Assembly (NCBI GenBank): GCA_030737875.1
Contig: CM060910.1
Location: 248,900,427-248,964,426, forward strand
Direction of reading: 5' to 3'
Origin: Allium sativum
Lineage: Eukaryota > Streptophyta > Magnoliopsida > Asparagales > Amaryllidaceae
Length of the DNA stretch: 64,000 nt
The notes beneath the pieces were generated by a model. The model did no database searches. It saw only the letters and a list, made by a program, of their open reading frames with translations, and was not told the origin of the DNA. The translations under genes and the position numbers were made by a program. This document shows, one piece after another, positions 57,650 through 64,000 of this stretch. The stretch's first letter is position 1. Every line of letters starts with the position of its first letter.

Positions 57650-58050
57650 ATGAATAAAGAAAGTTTGAAAAGGAATTTGAATAAAGGAAATTCAAACATA
57701 GAATTTGAATATAGAAAATTCAAAGGGGATTTGAATATAGAAAATTCAAAGGGGATTTGAATATAGAAATTCAAATGAGATTTGAATAAAGAAGATTTAA
57801 ATAATGGAAAATTGAATATAGAATTCATATAGAGTAATAATAGGATTTGAATATAGAAATTCAAAGGGAGTTTGAATATATGAAATTCAATGAAACCGAA
57901 ATAGAGTTTGAATATAGATATTCAAATATAGGATTTGAATATAGAAAATATAAAGGAATTCAAATATAGGATTTGAATATCGAAAGTGAAATGGAATTTG
58001 AATATAGAATTCAAATGGAATTTAAACTATATAGATTTGAATAATAGAAG
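57650..58050 (+). repeat. Tandem TTTGAATATAGAAAATTCAA units in E internal region
   Basis: About twelve irregular 20-40-bp units. Many pair TTTGAAT with ATTCAAA around a 5-8-nt loop, so the array is again one of short palindromes. Confidence 0.8.
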
Positions 58051-58922
58051 TGATATAGAAATTGAATAGAATTAACTAAGTCGAAGAGGAATTAGTTAAT
58101 CGAGTTTTGAATTTGAAGTTGAACTTTGAAAGGTGAATTAGATTTGTAAATGGATATTCGAAATCGAAGAACTTAAATTTGAAATTTGGATTCAAATTAG
58201 TTAATAAGCAAGTTAAAGTATATTTGAACATGTTATGTTCAAACATAAAAGTGAAATAGACTAAAGAGTTAATTAACAAATTAATTAACGAATTGAGTTA
58301 AAATGATCAGGTATAGTTAAAATAGATTGGGCAGGTATAAATATACATGAGATAGGTATGGATAAGGTATGAAGGTATATAAATAGAATGCTCGACGAAA
58401 AGGTATGTATTTAATTCATATATGAGATTTTATGCGCCGTATCGGCTAGCCGCTTGGTTTTTTCTTTTTCTTTTGGATTGGTGAGGGCCATGGGAGGCTA
58501 TTTGAAATATCTCGATGCTCCTGGTACAAAGGAGGTTATGGCAAATTTTTCCGGGAATTTAAGGAGTTAGAATATTTTTAAGATAATTTGATAGTTAGAA
58601 ATCAACATATCGATATATATATATAGAAGTCGATAAGGAAATGAACTTAGAAATAGAATAGTGAAATCAAAAAGGAAGACTAAGAATAAAATCTAGTAAG
58701 AATAGAAAGAGGAAGCGTATACGTGTTTAAAAGTGAATAAGTAGTTGTATAGTATTGATTATTCGAGTAAGTAGTCATATCTGTTTTGACGTTATAAATG
58801 TTATTCAGTCAAGGTCTGAGAGGTAGTTATACCCCAATTTGATTGATTTCATTATTAACAAATAAATAGTAAGATTTCAGGCTCGAAGATCAATGTTGAA
58901 TAAGAGTTAGTGGAATATAGTA

Positions 58923-58970
58923 TTTGGGTTGTCATAACGATGTTTTACACAACATCCGTTTTAACCCAAA
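58923..58970 (+). other. TTGGGTT/AACCCAA hairpin in E
   Basis: Outer stem TTTGGGTT (58923-58930) with AACCCAAA (58963-58970); inner stem GATGTT (58939-58944) with AACATC (58951-58956). It corresponds to the repeated hairpin of the C LTR, where the inner stem is GGTGTT/AACACC. Confidence 0.65.
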
Positions 58971-59623
58971 TAAGTGTAAGCTGGGAAATATAATAATAGA
59001 ATATTTCCTAAGTATAGAAATAAACGAGATCGTAAAAGAGATAAGTAATTGGAATATTTTCCAATTATAAATAGCATATATTTTCTAAAGTTTAGAAAAT
59101 AAAGGAAGGCGATATCCGGAAATGTTTTCCAAAGAACATAAAAGGCCAATATGGTTATTGAAAATATTTGGTTAACAAATATTGATAAAGAAATAGAGAA
59201 GTGATTTAACTAATGGAATATTAATTAAGGGCTCAGTGACATGTTCAAAAGGAAAATTTGATTTTTGAAAAGAGTAAACTGTTTAAAAACTCCCAGGGAA
59301 AGACTGTTTGTATTAAAAACAAATTTAACAGAAATTTGTGAAAGCAAAATTGAATCAAAGTAAAGCCAGTAAAGGGGTAACTGAGATCGAATTAGAATGA
59401 TATCAAGACAAATTGGATTGTGAGATTCAAATTTGAAATGTAATGTGATAATCAAGTTAAGAGTGGGAATCGAGAAGAAACTCGAGTTGAAATGACATTT
59501 GGCTCGGATATAAGCGAATGGTTGTATTGTGGATAAAAGCAGATTGGAATTTGATTGGGATGACCCTTGTATCCGCTGAATTGATAACAGGTGGAAAGGA
59601 TCTAATGATATGCCGACAAAAAG

Positions 59624-59702
59624 GTACAAGTTTATATTTCTATTGGATATAAGATTTATGAGTCGAATTGGCAAGCCGCTTGGCTGTTCGATTTTCTTTT
59701 AG
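59624..59702 (+). other. Mini-intron-like module 2 in E (79 nt)
   Basis: Begins GACAAAAAG|GTACAAG and ends GATTTTCTTTTAG. It contains ATTTATGAGTCGAATTGGC, matching C. Module 1 at 58403 begins AAAAG|GTATGTA and has the same pyrimidine tract, but its AG is mutated (TTTTGG). Both are followed by GGTACAAAGGAGGT or AGTACAAAGGAGGT and a GGCRAAWTTTTT box. Confidence 0.5.
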
Positions 59703-59964
59703 GATGGAGATGGCCCAGAGAGGCGAGTTGGAGTTTGACCGATTGACCAGTACAAAGGAGGTGCTGGCGAAATTTTTTGAAAAGTTAAGGAGTTAGAAAA
59801 TTTTCAGGATTTTTGAAAAATTTTGTTGAAAAGAAGAAATAAATAATTTAATTGAATTTAAATTGGTCCAGTTAAAAACTGGAGTTAAGAAGTGAACAAA
59901 TATGTTCTAACCAGTCGATAGGGTCATCCTCTACCTTTTAGCAATTTCGAGGACGAAATTATTT

Positions 59965-59977
59965 TAAGTGGGAAAAT
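59965..59977 (+). other. Polypurine tract of element E
   Basis: AAGTGGGAAAATT abuts TGTAATGGCCC and is preceded by ATTTCGAGGACGAAATT, the Tekay-type pre-PPT box. Confidence 0.85.
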
Positions 59978-61529
59978 TGTAATGGCCCGCACTGGCAGAG
60001 GTATTATAATTAATTTATTTAATTATATAAATGGTGGCATTGTGAATTAAATGGTCATGGAATTAAATAATGGTGAATATCTAATTAAAATAATAAATTA
60101 AATAATATATATTTAATTCTGAAATAATCAGAATTGGATGAAATGGCGATATGGTGTGAACTGGATCATCTGTGATATTTAATTCAGCTTAGAATTGAAT
60201 TTGAATAATGAATATATTTAAATAATGACATTTTGAATGTATAATTATATTATAAATAAAATCGAGCTTGAAATGGCGCTGCAGTTCGTAATTTGGCGAT
60301 TTGAAATTCAACTGGATGTACAGGATTCGTTTTAAGCCGGATTTCTGTGAAACAAGAAACGTGTGGAGCTGGTGAAGTATATCTTTCTAGTGGAAGAGAA
60401 AAATCGAGATTTCGTTGTATAGATTTTGATTTACGTCCAAATCAAATTTTAGAAAAGTCGTTGTGGAATTCCTTTATAATTTATAAAGGAATTATTTATA
60501 TTTTATAAAGGAATTTCAATATAAATCGAATATCGGGTTGACCCAGATTTGAAATATCAAGTTAGAAATTCATATAGGAATATTCTAGAGCTGTATGGTA
60601 TTCCATTGTGAATATAGACGATAATATTTATTTTTAAATATATAATTTAATTATATTTAAATATATTTATATATTTAAATGGGTCATCCAGAGCTTTAAA
60701 AATAACCACTTTTGCAAACGAAGTCGGAATTCGACGAAACTAATTTTATTGGATCCGCAATGTCAAATAGTTGTTAGATTTCCGGTTTCGTGATTTTTAG
60801 AGTCATTGTGTGGTCGTACGGATTTTTAGAGTGAGAAACAGTCAGTATTTAGATGGTTAAAAATACGTTGTGTGAGCATACAAAGTCGGAATTCGAAGAA
60901 ACCAGTTTCGTTGGGACCGTAATGTCAAACTGAAGCTGCATGTCCTGTTTGGTGATTTTTGGGTATCATATGTGATCACAGGAATTTTAGAGGGGGGATA
61001 AAAATAGTGGTTGCTTATAATTTAATATAATATTGAATATAAAAATAATATTTTTTTTCCTATAAATAATCCTTAACTTCAAAACCTAATTCCCATTCTC
61101 ATCCCTCTTGGTCAATAGACAAAAGGCGCCGTTGTTTTCCTTTCAGTAAAAGGATTTCAATCCTCTTCAAAATTCAAAACAAAATCCGAATTGATTCCTA
61201 TAAATCCCAAAAGTTATATAGATGGAATCGGTTTGTGAAGAGCTTCAAATTGGTACTATCGTTCATAAGTGCGATTCATGTTTTGGTAATTCGATTCCTT
61301 ACAGTGAAGGAAAAACGTCACCTAGGGCTTTGGCTCCTCGATATTCTGATGAAGTTTTAGGCTAATTGAAGGTGGGGTGGTATTCATGAAAGGAAGAGAC
61401 ACAGACTAGTGGATTTTGATGGAATTCGACACTATAAAGTGTCGATCATTGTGCAGCAGGCATACGGGAGGATCTGAAAAGGGCGAGATGAATGGTGCAT
61501 TCGAGTTTGGAGTTGGTAGGATGGAATGG
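59978..61529 (+). repeat. 3' LTR of element E, left 1.55 kb
   Basis: About 96% similar by eye to 51463-52966. It stops at GTAGGATGGAATGG, where C' has inserted. The 5' LTR reads on from the same point as TAGAGTGTTCGG, giving the exact empty site. Confidence 0.92.
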
Positions 61530-64000
61530 TGTAACAACCCGGAAAATCTGGGCCAGTTTAAAATTTTTATTTTGGCAATTTTAGCGAATTTTGAATATTT
61601 AAAATAGATAATTTTAAATAATATCGACGAGAAATTTGTTTTGAATATAATTCGAACGTATATATTATATACGTCGTCGTTAGAATATAAATAATTATTT
61701 ATATTTATAAAAGGAATTGAAAACGGCGCGGTAGTTCGATAATTCGATTTCAAACTTCAATTGAATGTACCGGGTGCAAAACAATCCGGATTTTAGTGAA
61801 ACCAAAAACATTAGAATCTAATTGATGATATCTTTCCAACGAATCCGAAAAATCAAAATTTCATAGCGGGAATCAAAAGATATGTCCAGTTGAAAATTCT
61901 GAATAGTCGCTATGGAATTCAGGCCCTTAAAAATGGAAATTTTGCAAACGACCTCGGATTTCGACGAAACCAGTTTTGTTGGGTCCGTGATGTCAAATTA
62001 TTGCTAGATTCCAAATTTCATAATTTTTCGAATCAATATGTGAGCGTGGCAAAGGAAAACGCGTTTGACCAGTTTCAGTTGATTTTAATCGACTGGAAAA
62101 TGGCCATTTTTCCAACGGTCTCAGAATTCAACGAAACTAGTTTTGTTAGGACCGTATCGTCAATACGAAGCTAGAAAATATTTTTCTGGAATTTTTAGAG
62201 TTAGTATGTGACCCCGGTAATTTGAAATGTACGTTTAAAATTCAATATAGTGATTTAAATGTAAATTCAACGGAAACCGATCAAAACGATCAAATTAGCT
62301 TGCGATACATATCCCGTTGTGTTCGGAATGGGGGCAATTAGTTAGGGACGACAGTCGGCGGGTTCGATTTTGAGGTCGAAAATAAAAGTTGCTTTTTGGG
62401 ATAAAATAAAATAAAATAAAAATTAAAACCTATATACTCTCTCTCACCCCTCAGATTTAGATCGAAGAAAATAAAAAAAAAAAAAAAGGGGGCTCAAAGA
62501 AAACCCGTCGCCCCAGTTCGTCGATTGACCACCGCCGCCTCAGGCGTGGCGTCGCCCACCGCCAGGCCCTCCCCAGCTCCGCCTCAGCCTCGCCGACCAA
62601 CACCGACGAGCGCCCTCCGTCCAAACCCCCTCTTCTCCTCTTTCCCCTTTCCTTCTCGTGACAACAACCCACCGCAACCCCCAAAACAGCGCGCCCCTCT
62701 CACCTAAACCCTAACCGCCGCGATGAAGCCCACTTCGACGACCTCGAGCCACGTGAATTCCCCCTTGGCCTGCAAAGTCCGGCGCAACCCCTCCTCAGCG
62801 AAATTGAAAACAATGTAAGTTTGTTTATTTAGTTTAGTTTATATAGGTTTATAAAACTGATTTGTTTAAGTTAAAAAAAAATAGAAAAGACGATATTTTT
62901 AAAATAGCAAAGACGATATTTTTAAAATAGAAAAGACGATATTTTTAAAATAGAAAAGACGATATTTTTAAAATTGAAAAGGCGAAATCTATATTTTTGA
63001 AAAGGCGAAATCTTTATATAAATAATAACGTGATAAAAATATAATTTTTATCTATATAGTAGCGTCAGAAAAATATAATTTTATCTATATAGTAGCGTCA
63101 GATAAATATAATTTTTATCTATATAGTAGCGTCAGAGAAATATAATTTTTATCTATATAGTAGCGTCAGAGAAATATAATTTTTATATATTGAACATCGA
63201 AGTAAAAATGTGATTTTTATATATTGAACATCGAAGTAAAAATGTGATTTTTATATATTGAATAGCGAAGTAAAAATTCGATTTTTACATATGTAGAGAA
63301 TACGGGCAACGAAGATGACAAAAAGGCGATAACGATGAAAATTCTATCAAAGAAGAGTCAAGATGATTGGATAGCTATCGGTGAGAATTTCTCACTCTTC
63401 GATTTCTTTTCTAGTTATATATATATATACTAGGATGCAGACGGTGCTTAGTAGCACCCGACACAATCGTCCACAGACCATGGACTTGTTTGTTTGGTTG
63501 CATAAATTAGTTAGATGATTTGATTTGAATTTGGTTGTTTGTTGAATTTGATTGATGTGTGAATGGCGTGGGCCTTCACTAGACCGGGGATAAGGCTAGG
63601 CCTCGTCCCGTTTCTAGTATCGTGCCGTTATGCCGCCGAAATTTTCTAAAAAAAAAGTTAGAAAAATAACAATATCATTTTATAGAATAAATGAATTAAA
63701 TAGAAATTCATATGTTGAAATAAAATGTTTTGTCGTTAAAAATATAATTTTTAACGTGAATATGAATATAGTGAATGTGAATAAATAGATATTCATTTAC
63801 AAACCGGACGGTTTGTTTATGTACACTGATTTGACTGACATTGATTGGGTCGATAAATTTTACACATCGCCCAACTGCACAAATAAAATCTGTGTTTGAT
63901 TGTTTGAAACCCCACATGGGTGTTGGGATGAAATTTGAAGTTCACTCATCCTGATTGATTAAATATGTCGATCGATTGATTGACAGGCTGTTATAAGCGT
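61530..64000 (+). mobile_element. Element C': second C-family element, 5' end only
   Basis: Starts TGTAACAACCCGG at 61530; presumed duplication AATGG (61525-61529). Colinear with the C LTR from its start to about position 20110 of the window, but diverged (roughly 85-90% by eye in the U3, less beyond). Contains the two GACGAAAC motifs, a GC-rich leader (62455-62814) with donor-like GTAAGT (62815-62820), its own repeat array, and the GATGCAGACGGTGCTTAG box near 63434. Continues beyond the window. Confidence 0.9.
62880..63300 (+). repeat. Tandem repeat/palindrome array in C' LTR
   Basis: Four AAAAGACGATATTTTTAAAAT units, two GAAAAGGCGAAATCT units, about five ~32-bp AATATAATTTTTATCTATA units separated by TAGTAGCGTCAGA, and three GTAAAAATGTGATTTTTATA units. 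Same place and style as in C, but largely different unit sequences and copy numbers. Confidence 0.85.

Larger units (their letters stand above)
56617..59977 (+). other. Internal region of element E (3361 bp, non-coding)
   Basis: Contains a TGATGATG/CATCATCA stem-loop (57280-57302), a long array of TTTGAATATAGAAAATTC-type units (about 57650-58050), mini-intron-like module 1 (from 58403), a segment resembling the E LTR (58795-59130), a TTGGGTT/AACCCAA hairpin (58923-58970), module 2 (59624-59702) and the PPT. The apparent 149-codon minus-strand frame at 59225-59674 shows no domain and is AT-biased. Confidence 0.85.
51463..61529 (+). mobile_element. Element E: non-coding giant-LTR gypsy-type retrotransposon, 3' LTR split by C'
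   Basis: 5' LTR 51463-56616, internal 56617-59977, partial 3' LTR 59978-61529, with the rest beyond the C' insertion and the window. LTRs start TGTAATGRCCC and end GGGTCATTACA. PBS and PPT are clear. No Gag or Pol frame exists in 10 kb. ATAAA at 51458-51462 is the presumed target duplication; the other copy is off-window. It inserted in the copia pol gene. Confidence 0.9.

Noticed and set aside
59225..59674. 149-codon minus-strand ORF in E
   Set aside because: Composition is that of AT-rich antisense; no motif, and it overlaps the start of the conserved module on the other strand.
1..64000. tRNA, rRNA or other RNA genes
   Set aside because: No cloverleaf-like A/B-box pairs or rRNA motifs noticed by eye; the tRNA-related matches are the 12-nt primer-binding sites only.

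Overview
The window is intergenic, repeat-packed DNA from a flowering plant nuclear genome, probably a large and repeat-rich one. Nearly every base belongs to nested LTR retrotransposons or to a CACTA DNA transposon. There are no bacterial-style operons, no RNA genes and no clearly host-encoded intact gene. The plant assignment rests on initiator-tRNA-Met primer sites (TGGTATCAGAGC), a Tekay/Del-type chromovirus Gag-Pol with C-terminal chromodomain, a Ty1/copia RNase H ending in FTKPL, and CACTA termini with a 3-bp target duplication. I cannot name the species.

Layout. (1) 1-15596: a Tekay-like Ty3/gypsy element 'B', whose 5' part lies off the window, is split by a younger member of its own family, 'A' (492-10702, 5-bp duplication TCCCA). 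Both have rearranged pol genes lacking most of RNase H and integrase. (2) 15597-16664: the right end of a C-family LTR ('F') into which B inserted. (3) 16665-17573 and 31136-~31540: short unassigned sequence. (4) 17574-31130: element 'C', a non-coding element with two ~6.2-6.3 kb LTRs around only 1.03 kb of internal DNA, flanked by TTCTT. (5) ~31540-42725, minus strand: two related non-coding families, 'G' and 'H', in an LTR-internal-LTR-internal-LTR' arrangement that needs a recombination or deletion event. (6) 44277-47885: a non-autonomous CACTA element (TSD CCG) carrying one 298-codon ORF. (7) ~48760-51462, minus strand: the 3' part of a SIRE-like copia element. (8) 51463-61529: a large non-coding gypsy-type element 'E' inserted in the copia pol. 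(9) 61530-64000: a second C-family element (C') inserted in E's 3' LTR and running off the window.

How the parts relate. C, E, G and H encode no protein, but all end in the Tekay-type signature (a TCGGGGACGAAA-like box, then TTTAAGTGGGGGA, then TGTAA). A/B-type elements, or their autonomous relatives, are therefore the likely source of replication proteins. C, C', E, G and H also share a repeated U3 motif. C and E additionally share several short hairpins. Three of these keep their pairing while the sequence changes (compensatory differences), and C, C' and E carry arrays of small palindromes whose stem sequences differ between families. A module resembling an ~80-nt mini-intron lies just upstream of the 3' LTR in C and twice in E. 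These conserved RNA-like structures in protein-free elements are the most promising undescribed signal here.
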